Of a stretch of DNA of 64,000 nucleotides, positions 33,922 through 45,669 are shown piece after piece. Within the stretch, counting starts at the first letter, position 1; each line of letters opens with the position of its first letter. The DNA comes from Nephrocerus scutellatus. Taxonomy: Eukaryota > Arthropoda > Insecta > Diptera > Pipunculidae. The notes under the pieces are model-generated. The model did not search any database, was not told the DNA's origin, and was given only the letters and a program-made list of their open reading frames with translations. The position numbers and the translations under genes were made by a program. Where the stretch lies: assembly GCA_947095585.1 (NCBI GenBank), contig OX352765.1, forward strand, positions 88,310,965-88,374,964. The letters are read 5' to 3'.

Positions 33922-34535
33922 TTTACTTTTTGAACATGTACCCTCTTAAACCTTGTAGTGAGACGTTGTCAAGTCAAAAGGTTAATGTAAAACCACTTCG
34001 TTTTTGGGGTACGTTACATGCGCACGCGGCACTCGACATGCCACTTGTCCCCTTAGAAATGATTTATAAGCCTGAGCTTGGCAAAAGATCTCAAATTCAA
34101 ATCTCTAGGTTCTAGGATATGTAAAAGTTGATTTAAAAAGGGCCTCAAAGAAGTTAAAACACAAATTTTGAGACGACCCATATGCGCTTCGTACGTAGAA
34201 TCTTAAAACTGGCCCATAAAACTTGGCTATTTACAAATTTCAGTTATCAAAGAAGTTGAAACATACAGACGGACAGGGTTTAAGTCAAGTTAATTAAAGG
34301 TTTTTAGAAATCGTTGAAAGCTGTGGTCTAAAACCAACCCATAAAAATAAAAAAAAATAAAATTTTCATGTAAATCGTAGGTACACATGTTTGTTAAATT
34401 AAATTAAAACTCGAAAAACTGTCACTTCCGGTTGTCAGATTTCCATCCAAATTATTTGGCCCCTCACAATTTATGTAAAAAGCTTAAAAATTAATTTTCA
34501 TCATCATAAGTTTAACCGTATGGGCTGTAGACTGG

Positions 34536-34571
34536 ACACAGACAGACAGACATACAGACAGACAGACAGAG
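34536..34571. repeat. (ACAG)n microsatellite
   Basis: GACAGACAGACA-type run with one imperfect unit. Confidence 0.9.
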
Positions 34572-34701
34572 ATTATTTTTTCGCTTTTTCTAACTCAGGA
34601 GATACGGTAATGGGTGAATCTTCTATATGGTTTTTATCTCCAAAAGGAGGAACGAGCAATAAGATCTATGGCTCATTGCATGCGTTGTCTATTTCTTTGT
34701 A

Positions 34702-34723
34702 AAGGGTGATTTTTAAGGAGGTT
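34702..34723 (+). repeat. mariner left terminal inverted repeat
   Basis: AAGGGTGATTTTTAAGG followed by AGGTT. TA precedes it. Confidence 0.9.
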
Positions 34724-34813
34724 TGTTTTTCCGATAGATGTCGTTTTATTTTATGACAGTTGTTTTGACAGCTCAAAGTGGCATTTCTACTCAGTATTGT
34801 TTGGCAAATCATT

Positions 34814-35899
34814 ATGAATAGGTTAACTCCAGAACAACGTTTTCAAATCGTGGAAATTTATTTTCAAAATCAGTGTTCAATTAAAAATGTTTATAGAGCA
34901 CTTCGTGAATTTTATGGTGCACATAATCGTCCGTCAGAGACCACCATAAAGAACGTAATTACCAAATTTCGGTCTACATTCACTCTTTTGGATGCCAAGC
35001 CACCGACAAGAATGAGAAGAGTTCGTACAGAAGAAAATATTGCTGTCGTTGAGGCCAGTGTCGAAGAAAACGACAATTTATCGATTCGTCGTCGTGCTCA
35101 GCAAATTGGACTTTGTCCATCGACTTTATGGAAAATTTTACGTAAAGATTTGGGTTTGGTGCCATACAAAATTCAATTGGTGCAAGAATTAAAGCCACAC
35201 GACCATCGTTTGCGCCGTGAATTCAGTGATTGGTCGTTAAATCAATTGAACGAAGATCCATTTTTTTACCGTAAAATTCTCTTCAGTGATGAGGCGCATT
35301 TTTTGTTAAATGGATACGTCAACAAACAAAATTGTCGCATTTGGAGCAAAGATAATCCACACGCCGTTCAAGAATTACCAATGCATCCTGATAAATGTAC
35401 TGTTTGGTGCGGTCTATGGGCTGGTGGGATCATCGGTCCATATTTCTTTAAAAATGAGGAAGGACGACGCGTTACCGTGAATGGAAATCGATACAGAACC
35501 ATGTTAAATTAGTTTTTGTTGTCAAATCTTGAAGATATGGATATGGATGAAATGTGGTTTCAACAAGATGGTGCCACTTGCCATACAGCACGTGAAACAA
35601 TCGACTTATTGAAAGAAACTTTCAACGACAACATTATTTCGAGAAATGGTCCGGTGAATTGGCCTCCGCGTTCGTGCGATTTGACGCCACTCGATTACTT
35701 TTTGTGGGGATACGTGAAGTCATTGGTTTATGTGGATAAACCTCAATCGATTGACGCTTTGGAAACCAATATTCAACGTGTCATTGCTGACATACGCCCT
35801 CAAATGCTTGAAAAAGTGCTGGAAAATTGGACCTCCAGAATGACATTTGTGAAAAATAGTCGTGGTAGCCATATGCCAGAAATTGTGTTTAAATGTTAA
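34814..35899 (+). pseudogene. mariner-type transposase, one in-frame stop
   Basis: DDE/D transposase that cuts and rejoins the element ends; 361 codons with the stop read through, a usual length. I chose ATG 34814 (MNRLTPEQRF) because the homologous start is there; an upstream ATG at 34778 adds 12 residues. Residues 1-110 carry two helix-turn-helix DNA-binding domains (QNQCSIKNVYRALREF; PSTLWKILRKDLG). The catalytic acids are Asp159 (FSDEAH), Asp252 (WFQQDGATCH) and Asp289 (SCDLTPLDYFLWG), with 36 residues between the last two. Codon 233 is TAG (35510-35512); the frame continues unchanged on both sides. No other break is seen, so inactivation looks recent. Confidence 0.93.
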
Positions 35900-35983
35900 A
35901 TGCCAAAAAATTATCTACCAAATAAAAAAAAATTTTGGTCATTTCATAATTTTATATGTGTTTTATTCAAAAAAAAAATCGGC

Positions 35984-36005
35984 AACCTCTTAAAAAAACA
36001 CCCGT
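35984..36005 (-). repeat. mariner right terminal inverted repeat
   Basis: Reverse complement begins ACGGGTGTTTTTTTAAG then AGGTT. TA follows at 36006. Confidence 0.9.
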
Positions 36006-36009
36006 TACT

Positions 36010-38925
36010 TGCAGTGTGCTTTGGTGGTTGTTTTCGTGACACAATGTTATTGATTTTAATGTTCAGTGTGATAAGTTCACCGATATTGCAAGAGTGATGT
36101 TGCCCGACAAAATGGTGCATAACTATTCTCAATTATGGCTATGATACTGCGGTAGCGAAAATAGTGGCTAGATTGGTATCTTTGTTAATGATGTTTTGTG
36201 TTACAGGGTGTACTTAAAAGTAAAAACTTACTTGACTTGGCCTTAACGAATTTCTTCCTCACACCATAATTGTCCAAATCGTAAATATGACGATTTTCCT
36301 TCATCTGACGTGGAAATTTTGGGCAACTCTACCATTTTACCCTTAAGTCAATTTCTGGATGAATGGCTGATGAGGCACGATAGTTTGTTTTACTGTCGAA
36401 GCCCATTAATAAATTGACTGAACTTGATTATGATCTGGAAATCTTTACCTGGCATATTTACTAAATATATTGGAGATGGACATGGACTTAATATAACAAA
36501 TTATCCAATGGAAATTTTGTTATCAACGGTAAAGCTTTAAAAAGAGAACTTTAAGCATTTATTCAAAATGAGCAGGTGTCACAACTGCTGGGAAGACACC
36601 AGAGCTACAGCACGATGTAACATTTATGTCGAAGAGAGGCTCTGTTGGCTAACTTGCGAAGAGAAAACTTTGCAGGAGATTCTATGTGGTAGGAATGGAT
36701 TTATGCTAAACAATAGCTAGGAGTGGGCACATTTAATACAAATGTTTTGCAAGTTATGGACGCTGCTTGTAGAGAAAAATTCCAAAAATATTATCGTTAA
36801 TTTTTTTTAACTATTTGCCCTATCGATCTATTTCCTATATATATTTTACCTATCCTATCCTGTCGACTTCTTTCTTTACAAGCAGTCTTTACAAAGGCAC
36901 TCCAATGGACTTAGTATTGCACCAAAGACATTCAATGAGATCTTACCTTCCTTTCTTGGTTTGACCATGCATCTATTGAATTAAATTTCTGACAAACCTA
37001 ATGGCATGACCACCCCTAATTTGTTTTTAAAAACCCTTAAGTGAGCTCTTGTTAGCTTGTGTTAGCCACGTTTTTTTGTCACCATATGAAAAAGCTGAAC
37101 TTATGAAAGTTCTGAGAGACCATTACTTTACTTAAAGGTCAGAGTAATTATAGTTTCTTGATTCTTCTTTTTTTATATTTGATATGTTTGATTTGAAGTT
37201 AATCTAATTTTATAGTGTCACAAAAATAATAAACTTAAAACATTAATGTGTCCAAACGAGAAAATTACAATCGGCCAAAACTCACATTAACTTTGCACTC
37301 TACGGCTTTAAATTATATTTCTTGTTAAAATTATTTATAACTTTATTAAATAGACAAAGCAAATAAACAAAAATCAATATACAATCACACAGAGATACCT
37401 TTGTCAGGATGCGAATTGAGAAATATTCAGCGGATTGTATTTTTTACAATTCTTGGAAGAATCCTCGATGTCGGGTATCATGTGTAGTCTTTTCTACTTA
37501 ATAATTTTCATAATGTATGGTATCAACTCAAAACCTTCTCTGCTTTTCACATGACCAGCGGGCGAATTTGTTCGAAGTGTAACGAAACGCAATAACTCAT
37601 AGGATGCGTCCAACTCATATAGAAAGGACGCAATTTACGGTCGCTTCTCTGGTGAAATCTTCACATCGTCTTCAACTTCTTGAAAATGTAAATCATAATA
37701 AAAGCGGCGACGAGCAGAGTATAGTGATGAAAGCCATACAAAGGATCTGTAAGTATTGCCTTCGCTGCCAAGCAGACCATAAAGGATCAAAATGAAATAT
37801 TTTCGTAGAGACATTGCATTGACATTTTACATATAGTTGTGAAAGGATTATTTTCCTGTGAATAGGAGAGTCTCGTTTTGCAAAAAAAAAAAAAAAAAAA
37901 AACTAACATTACACTAACAAGGTCCTTCATATAGACCGAAATACACATTATTTAAGGTACACAATGCCTCGCAATTGAAAAACACATGAGTGTACGGGTA
38001 TTACCATCATCTTATGATTATTAGAGTAGAGTCTCATGTCACAAAGCCGCTCCAGCAAAACACACAGGTCTGTGTGACCGATGAGATATGCAGGATACTC
38101 TTACATAACCGTAACGGAGGATTCATCTTGATATCCTTATTTTCTATTGGGACTACGACGTTGGTTATTTTTTTTTGTCCTATATTTTTCTGTTTCTCCT
38201 AGAAGTTTAAAATAAGTAACTTCTGTATCTTTGCGAATGTCCTTTTTATCATCATTATTGTATGGGGGCATATGTAAGTTTCTATATGTCTTTCTCTTGT
38301 TCTTTTAGCCAAATTTCTTGTTGTATTTGTTTTTTGTTTATTTATTTTTATTATTCGAAAAGTTTATTGAAAAGATTCAAAGGACATGCAGATAATAAGC
38401 CGATGGTGTATACTATTATTTCGAAACATGAAAATGAACTTATGTGTATTTGCTTTTGATTGAATGCGGGGTCTTCCATGGTTTTACATAAGGATGGAGA
38501 TGTATAAAGGGACTTTTTTACTCATACCTTTTGTGAATTTTTGAATATGAATTACAACAATCTGTTGCTTTTCTGTTTACTTAATGTTTTCTGCATAACG
38601 CAAATTAGGGTTGTCAAATAAAAAGAGGAAGTTCTGTGGACTTCTTTGTTCATTTATATTTCGTTTCCGATTTGGCAGAAGACCTTTACTTTACTAGGAA
38701 TCGAGTTTTTTTTTTTGGAAAATAATTCCCATGTTGAACATGCTTTCAATATGGGAACTAACAAGTTTAGTTCCTAATGTTCTAATCACAATTTTGCATT
38801 AGATTTTTCCTTTCTTGTCTGCTATAGAATTAGGTGCTCCTCGCCGACTTGGGTAGGTCCTTAAATAGCGCTTTAGTGCGCCGTTTTGCTACCAAAGTCC
38901 ACAGGAGATCTAATTCAACGAAAAA
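36010..38925. other. no recognisable gene
   Basis: AT-rich, apparently unique. A 20-base poly(A) run at 37880-37901 could be a retroposed tail, but no element is recognised upstream. Open frames lack motifs. Confidence 0.45.
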
Positions 38926-38939
38926 TGGTTGTGTGTGTG

Positions 38940-39765
38940 TGTAAGTCCCCGGGATCTGATGGTATCCCAGAGGAGCTGATTAAAACAGGAGGCCCCGCAA
39001 TACACCAAACAATTCATGGACTAGTAATGTAGGTATGGAAGGAAGAAGCGATGACAGACGACTGGCGTAGAGGCACACATAAGAAAGGAGATTTCACAAC
39101 CTGTAGTAATTATCGTGGTTCAACCTTGTTGAGTACCGCGTATAAGATTTTTTCCTCTATCCTTTAAGACAGGATAGCCCCATACGCTAAAGTCTTCATT
39201 GGTGCAAAGCAGTGTGGTGTCATCTCAATATCCCAGACAAATCAACAACTGATCAGATTTACACCTAAAGGCAGGTGATGGATAAATATCTAGAGTTTCA
39301 AAAGCCGCCTATGAAAGCATAGCCAGAGTCCGGATTCACTATCAAGCCCATTTAACATCTACAACGGGCTCCGACAAGGGAATGGACTGGCCTGCGTCCT
39401 CTTCAACCTGGCGTTGGCAAAAAGTGATGCGAGTCTCTGACGTAACGGCGATAGGAACAATCCTCTATAAGTCCATTCAAATACTGGCTTACACAGACGA
39501 TATTGACATCGTTGGTAGAAACCCAAGAGCTGTACATGAAGTTTTCATCCAAATCGAGCAGGTGGCACGAAATCTGAGGCTGCACATAAACAAGAGCAAA
39601 ATAAAATACATGGTGGCCACGTCTCCGAGTAGAAGATCCAACATTGGTTCATCAATTAAAATAGTGGAGCGCGAATTTGAAGTAGTCCAATCCTTTAACT
39701 ATCTCGGGTCAACTGTAGCAGCCGATAACAGCATGGAACCACAAAATACGCGCACGGTTGTTAAT
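38940..39765 (+). mobile_element. LINE fragment, RTE-type, reverse transcriptase
   Basis: Plus-strand relic. 38943 on reads KSPGSDGIPEELIKTGGPAI then VWKEEAMTDDWRRG, KKGDFTTCSNYRGSTLLSTA and YKIFSSIL, the N-terminal RT blocks. After a damaged stretch the open frame 39382-39770 has the catalytic YTDD (39490-39501; usually YADD) in QILAYTDDIDIVGR, then SKIKYMVATS and SFNYLGSTVAADNS. A frameshift separates the two halves, and the template region before YTDD is partly lost. It stops abruptly where an opposite-strand LOA-type LINE begins. Confidence 0.85.
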
Positions 39766-41360
39766 TCAAGTCCGTGCCAATGTGACGCCATTCCTTGCCA
39801 GTACGTCTGCTTTTTCATTGCCATCAATGTCTCTGTGTCCTGGCACCCAAACTAGGGTCAAGTCTCTGTATTGGTTTATCGAAGCCACTGCCTGACGAAC
39901 TGTAGCTTGTCGCAAGAATGACTTAAATAGCGAATTGGCTGACTACACATATGCCGACCTTGTCCGCTCTTGCGGTTTTGTGAAATATGGCCCCGCATGC
40001 CTCTCTTATCGCTAAGATCTCCCCCTGGAAGATACTAGCAGAGTTAGGTAGCTTGTAGGACCTTGAAAGGTTAAGGTTTTCAGAGTAAACTCCAGCACCG
40101 ACTTAAGTACACATCTTGTATCCATCAGTGAATAGAGTTACATAAAAAAAGCCCAACCGCTTTCCCGTCTTTTCAACTTTCTCGAGTTGGAAACTCCACA
40201 GCAAAGTTAGATGCTGCTAGCATATAGGGCAATGAAAGCTTTCTTAGCCCTAAATTCTATATTCGACTTCCAGCTGAGTTACCTGTCTACGATTGCAAGC
40301 AAGATGAAGCAAGCTGGTATTTTGATACAGCCGTTTATTCGAAACTTGGTTTTATGTGATAGTCTAACAATCGCTCCAGGGTTTTCACGACGATAGACTA
40401 AGTGGTCTAATCATGGCCTCTTCTACCTTCTAAAGAACACCACTTGTAATCTTCTACAACTGTAGGGAACATAGCTAAGTCGTTGGCAACTAACCAAAGG
40501 GATCGACATACCTATAGTCTTCTGGAGCATGATAGTTTGAATGCCGTCAAGGCCAGGTGATTTATACGCAGAAAAACTGCGAATGGCGCAGGAAAACTTT
40601 TCGTGGGTTATAATGTTATCCACTTCGCATGGTGTTACCTCCTGGCTTACAGGAGCACTCAGCCAGTGAGCTGAGCTCGAGTAATTACATGCGGGAAAGT
40701 GGGTGTTTGATAAAATCTCCAAAGATTCAGCAGTTTCTTCTGAACGACTGCCATCCGGTCTTTTTATAAGGGCTGGACAAGAGGTTTCTTTGAATAGAAT
40801 CTTACATATTCTGGCCAATTCTTTTGTGGACACATTGGATTTACATAACTCCATCGTTTAGCATTCCTGATGGCTTTCTTATATGTTTTCTGGCAGTCCT
40901 TGTGGGGTTGCCAAATATTATGAGTATAACAGATATTGAATATGGATCTGAGCAGTCTTCTGAGGTTGTCCAGTTCATCGCTTCACCTAGGTGGGTTCTT
41001 TTTCCTGTTGCGATTGCTCGGGCATGAAACTTCCATGGCCTAATCCATGGAGCTTTCAAACAACCTAATGCTGGAAACCACGTCCACACTCGCAGCTGGA
41101 TCAATATTTTGCACAGTTTACTCTATATAACATTACTGAATTTTAACCAGTTCGTTCTTTGAATGTTCCTGTAGGGTTTGGCAGTCTCCTACTGGAAAGA
41201 CAGGTCGAACATTATATATCTATGATCGAAATTGAAGTTGACACTGGAGACAGTCCAGTTGTCAACTCTAAATGGAAAATTACTAGTAGTCAATGTGACA
41301 TCTATCACCTCCTCCCATCCATTGCACCTCTCCGGAAAGATAGAGGTGGGAGTACTACCA
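39766..41360 (-). mobile_element. LINE, LOA/I-type, endonuclease end, RT start and RNase H, internally deleted
   Basis: Minus-strand relic. Near 41330-41240 the endonuclease end reads VIDVTLTTSNFPF and FDHRYI (SDH motif altered). 40920-40860: KTYKKAIRNAKR linker. Open frame 40854-40423: LARICKILFKETSCPALI, then FSAYKSPGLDGIQTIMLQK, the first RT motif. Just below, KTLERLLDYHIK. The palm with its catalytic F/YxDD is deleted. Near 40300-40220 LSWKSNIEFRAKKAFIAL (thumb) and at 40075-39800 RNase H follow (SYKLPNSASIFQGEILAI), ending in a frame-broken LVWVPGH.DIDGNEKAD equivalent. Confidence 0.82.
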
Positions 41361-41369
41361 GTATTGTGT

Positions 41370-43380
41370 ATATTAAGAATATTTTTTATGGGAAAATCAA
41401 ATAAGGACTCATCCCGTTCGTTATCTTCTGAGCTTCGTTAGAGTCTGTGCCTTGCATTGACAACCGATGAGGACATTGTTCCCCCATGATTTCTTTATTA
41501 ATTTACCACCGCCTCCGGCTTTATGATTAGATTGACATAAAAATTAAAGGTAGCAGCACTTTGCTTTACTAACTTTATTACCAGTAGGGAATTTTAGCTG
41601 CCGAATACTACTTTCTGCTCATTACAGCAGGTTTAGAGAAAACCCCTCATTAATTCTCATTATTCTGACAGAAAATTGTTCTAATTACGCATAATTTGGG
41701 TTAAATTGGTAGCTTATTAATAAATTTGGCAAAAAGACAGAAAAGACCAAAACAAATTTGGGAATTGTATGGAAATAATATACTCCTGGCATTAACATTG
41801 TTGCCATTTCATCATCATTATCAAGAGCGGAACAATCCTATTCTCCCGTTCAATTTAAGTAGCCTCCGGGGCATTAGGCACGTCTGGGCAAAAGGGTTTA
41901 AATTATTAAACAGTTACTAATTTTCGTTCCTTCCCACAACATGATTATGCGTATATAGAACCCATAATTACGACAGAATCTCTAATTTACAAGGACCATT
42001 TCATTATCTATCAAAGAGCTTTTTATTAACTTCAAATATTTATTAATTACTTAAGAGGAGTTCCAAAGCCCATTTTCTTAGTTTTGTGTGTAAAAAGGGG
42101 TATACTTCGGCAGAGCAAGAAGAGATTATAACCAAAATTAAAATTACAATACTGGACACATCTGCACCGTGAAGACGACTTAGGGTAAATCACGGTTTCA
42201 CTCCTTTTTTGGTCAAGTCAACCAATTTTTCGTGTAAACCTTTGTATTGTAAAACCCGACGGATGATAGACGACTACGACAACTCCGTCCTGTGAAATAA
42301 ATAACAAGCATCAATCATTTTCTTTCTGCTTTCCGCCTTGGAAAAGAAGTAAAAAAAAATTCCGTGCCCAAATAGCGCATTTGTGTCGCGCTCGCATCGT
42401 GTATAGCTTCTCACCTTCCTGTCAGAAAAGTTTAAATCCTTTGATCAGTCGACTGGCAGAGCGGCTGTGTTTGTTGTGAACAGCGGACGACCCTCGTCGG
42501 TCGGGATATGGTGCCAACGGCACAAAAGAAACAATCAGGCGTACTACTTCGCTGCTGCAGGTTGTGTTAGCAGTCTTCTCCCAATCAACCAACCCCCAAA
42601 GGAAATACGCGTTGGAAATAAAAAATCAACAAAGGCTAAGCTTCCTGTGCAACCGCATCATAAAATGATTTATGCAAAAAATAAATCCGAAATTACTCAC
42701 AAAGCTGCGGTAATAACAGTACAAGAAAGAAGGGACTAAGATATAATATTGCATATATATACCTACATACTTTTAAGATGGAAAATAATAGAAGCTTCTT
42801 TAAATAAATGGTTCGGCAAGGCATACTGAATACTTCTTTGGATTCGGTTTGTCCTATGTTTGATCGTGCCACTCAATATTACTACCTTATAGTTTAAAAA
42901 CGTTAACTAATGTAATTCTTGGTCGGATTTGCATCCAACATATGCCTCATTGAGGGACTAATTAGTAAGGCATGTGTCCAGGGGATCTACCCACTTCCAA
43001 TACACATTCCTTCTGAAACACTTCATCTAATATGCTTTTTCTTGATCCCCTTCTGCTTCCCCCTGTTAAACTAACTCAACCAACCATCGACACCACTCAA
43101 TGTCGTCATCTCTCTAGGGTTCGAGGAAAAAAAGGTATACGAGAATATGCGTATCTTTTTAGCTTGCCTACATGACAAATCTGACTCTCTCTGCAATGAG
43201 GGTACAACTAAAAGAAGCGTTATTGTCTCCAACCAGCAGCCTCCCTACAGATCTAACTAGTCTCAAGAACATTTTAATCACCACGAGATTTTTAATATGT
43301 TACCCTAAAAAGTGGCAGACGATCACGCCGCTATCGGTAACTACGTACAATTCTGAAAGAATCTCATACCTCTGATTGAG
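41370..43380. other. no recognisable gene
   Basis: Mostly unique. The 90-codon plus-strand frame 42467-42739 has no motif. 42,950-43,380 may be a decayed upstream (ORF1) part of the LINE that follows, but I cannot show it. Confidence 0.4.
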
Positions 43381-43383
43381 CTG

Positions 43384-44640
43384 TGTTGACTAAAGCTAAT
43401 TTTTTCGTCCCTAATTTGCCACAATTGCCATCACCTCAACCAACCTTCTACTACCAGAACGTAAGAGGTATTCGCTCGAAACCCTGTGTAGTATTGCGCC
43501 AATCCCATGCTTACCCAATCGATATATATGCCCTGACGGAGACCAATCTAGTCCCTGACATAAATAACCAGTTATTCCCATCTACAATTAATGTTTTTCG
43601 AGATGACGATCTTACCATACTCTTCCTATCGTGGCGTCCTTTCTGGTATTCAAAACCTACCAATTTGCTATTGATGCCATTAAACAAATAATCAATTCTT
43701 CTGACTCCCATAACGACATCCTTATTTTTGCCTCAACTACACTGGACTCCATTAGTGTATGCATCCTTGTTCATCGCTTCATATCCCAACTCAACTAAGG
43801 AATGTCTCTTCGTAGATCGACTTACAGACTCAAGTCTATGCCAAGCTAGTTGCGTCTCTAACTGGATGGGTAGGCAACTAGACCTTATCTTCACAACTGA
43901 TCCCATTAACTAACCTGTCTCGCTTTGTCCCATATCTCTATCGGCTATTGATTATTTTCACCCCCACCCTTCTTTTTCATTATTTTTACTACAACTCGCT
44001 CCACTACAGTGTCATTTCATTATTCTCTCTTCTAACGACTTTCATAAAGCTAATTTCCGCTAAATTAATGACCATCTTACCAGATCTTACTTTTGGTTTG
44101 TCAATCTATTTTTATGATGCCATCTCCACTTTCTAAAAAGAATTATTTAAATCTATCCGTCTTTATGTCCCATTCTTGCGCCATAAAACTTAATCTACAT
44201 CTCCTCCTTGGTATAATCGAAGGCTTCGCTCCTTAATAAGAGAAAAAAGTTATGTGCGGCCTACCTACCGAATGATGAATTCTTACCTGGCCCAGATGGT
44301 CTACCTGTCATATTCCCTTAAAAAAATGTTCCTTCAGTCTCTCCCTCCCCCTTTCTTACCTCTTTCGCCTATCCCTTTCACAAGGAGAATTTCCTCAGTT
44401 ATGGAAGAACTTTTCACCGATACACAAAAAAAGGATCAAAGAATGATGTAACTAATTGTCACCCCATTTCTAAACTTTCTCATTTCATGTCCTTCGCGCT
44501 TTCAACCTTAGAGAATTTTGATGAGCTATATCAACTAATTCTTTTTAAATTGTCTTCCATTGGCTTTGAACCGATATTATTAAAATATAGACATCCCTTT
44601 ATCTGGAAAATAGCGTTCGCTATTTGTCCGTCCTAATAAC
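43384..44640 (+). mobile_element. LINE, CR1-type, endonuclease and RT start
   Basis: Plus-strand relic. The frame at 43383-43691 has FYYQNVRGIRSKPC and DIYALTETNLVPDI, the APE-type endonuclease start with its Asn and Glu. Further segments are scattered by stops. At 44270-44300 LPGPDGLPV is the first RT motif. 44380-44480 gives KKGSKNDVTNCHPISKLS, the KKG....NYRPIS block, in a broken frame. RT catalytic motif not reached. Confidence 0.75.
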
Positions 44641-44861
44641 CACATTTTAGGCAACCTCTTGTGTCCCACAATGCGGTCATTTAGGCCCCTTTCTTTAAAA
44701 TTAAAATTAAATCATTTGGTACTGTTGTTTCCCCGGTAATTTCAATTTAAAAAAACTGTTTTTGTGCCGCCTTTACCAAAAAAGGCGAACCATAATGTCT
44801 CGTTTCGTACCGATCTTTATTGTCGTGGAAACGCAGATTAACCGGCAGCTTATAATATATC

Positions 44862-45118
44862 CGTGGGCGCCGTGGCTCAGTGGTAGTGCACATGGCTGCT
44901 GCGCAGGAGGTTCAGGTTCGAATCCCAGCAACACCAAAAGTATTTTTCATGGTGTCCCACCTCTCGCGAATGGGTGACAAACGTTCCGAGAGTAATTAAT
45001 ACCTTGTCACGGAAAGCTTCTCAATTCGCCGTTCGGATCCGGCCTTAAATTGTAGGTCCCTTCCATTTGTGTCCAAAAATTAACTGCAATGGTCTGTCGC
45101 GCCAAATATTATTATTAT
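44862..45118 (+). mobile_element. tRNA-derived SINE with 11-bp target duplication
   Basis: Head GGGCGCCGTGGCTCAGTGG, with box A at 44872-44883 (GTGGCTCAGTGG) and box B GGTTCGAATCC at 44915-44925, an internal RNA polymerase III promoter. The tRNA-unrelated body reads GTCACGGAAAGCTTCTCAA and later GGTCTGTCGCGCC, with an ATT tail. TATAATATATC flanks the element (44851-44861, 45119-45129). About 257 bp. Compared with other copies it lacks a short block before GGTCTGTCGCGCC. Confidence 0.92.
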
Positions 45119-45129
45119 TATAATATATC

Positions 45130-45475
45130 TTTAATCACAAAAACTTCTTGATGACCTTTGGTTTTCGTGGGCATCGTTCTACCAATGATCTGATGATAAA
45201 TCTCACCGAAAACTGAAACCAATCTATTGAGTTTGGCAATAAGCTCTTTTGGACAAAATGCGTTCTTATGGAGTCAAAAAAAAATTGCGTCAGTAAATAG
45301 GTAACCTTTCAAATTTTTTTTTTGTCAGCAATTTGTGTTTCTCGTGGCTGTGTTTTGTTTTTAACACTCTTTCATATCTTTATTAAAGATCAGCTATTCC
45401 TTTCCTCGATCCATTAATGAAACAAAGTTAGCGGAATCAAATCGTTATCTTCTACTTATGTCCTATATCCCCTTG
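45130..45475. other. no recognisable feature
   Basis: AT-rich; nothing that I can name. Confidence 0.5.
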
Positions 45476-45479
45476 TGGA

Positions 45480-45665
45480 TCCTACGGCCTAAACTACGCC
45501 TACGCGTCTACGCCAACGCGCGTGCCGTTCCTGGCAATGAACCTCAGCTCTCTCCAACTATTCCCCAATTGCCGAGACTCCTCGTCAAATGTTCTGCGCC
45601 ATGTATTTCTCGGACGACCCGTTCTTCTACCATCCTGAGATGACGGATTCCATTGCATTGCGTAG
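45480..45665 (-). mobile_element. LINE C-terminal fragment of another type
   Basis: The minus strand reads WNPSSQDGRRTGRPRNTWRR, then FDEESRQLG and WRELRFIARNGTR. This is the Arg-rich C-terminal tail seen in some LINE ORF2 proteins (W.P.G.RRRGRPK.TWRR...). It differs from the RTE-type tail at 63.7 kb. Clade not resolved. Confidence 0.65.
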
Positions 45666-45669
45666 TTTT

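Larger units (their letters stand above)
33005..34690. other. no recognisable gene
   Basis: Unique-looking AT-rich sequence. It contains an ACTTAACAG-type imperfect repeat (33839-33921) and an ACAG microsatellite (34536-34571). Open frames at 33514-33842 lack motifs. Confidence 0.45.
34702..36005 (+). mobile_element. Tc1/mariner transposon, nearly intact, 1304 bp
   Basis: Terminal inverted repeats of about 22 bp (18 of 22 positions match by hand) lie at 34702-34723 and 35984-36005. They are flanked by TA at 34700-34701 and 36006-36007, the Tc1/mariner target duplication. One transposase frame fills the interior. An AATAAA lies at 35921, just after the stop. This is the best-preserved element in the window; relics of the same family lie at 11.2, 29.6 and 62.9 kb. 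Confidence 0.93.

Noticed and set aside
37880..37901. Poly(A) tail of a processed pseudogene
   Set aside because: No recognisable retroposed sequence or target duplication around it.
44865..44940. Possible functional tRNA gene
   Set aside because: Box A and box B are present, but the acceptor and anticodon stems do not pair properly and the sequence continues into a SINE body shared by other copies.
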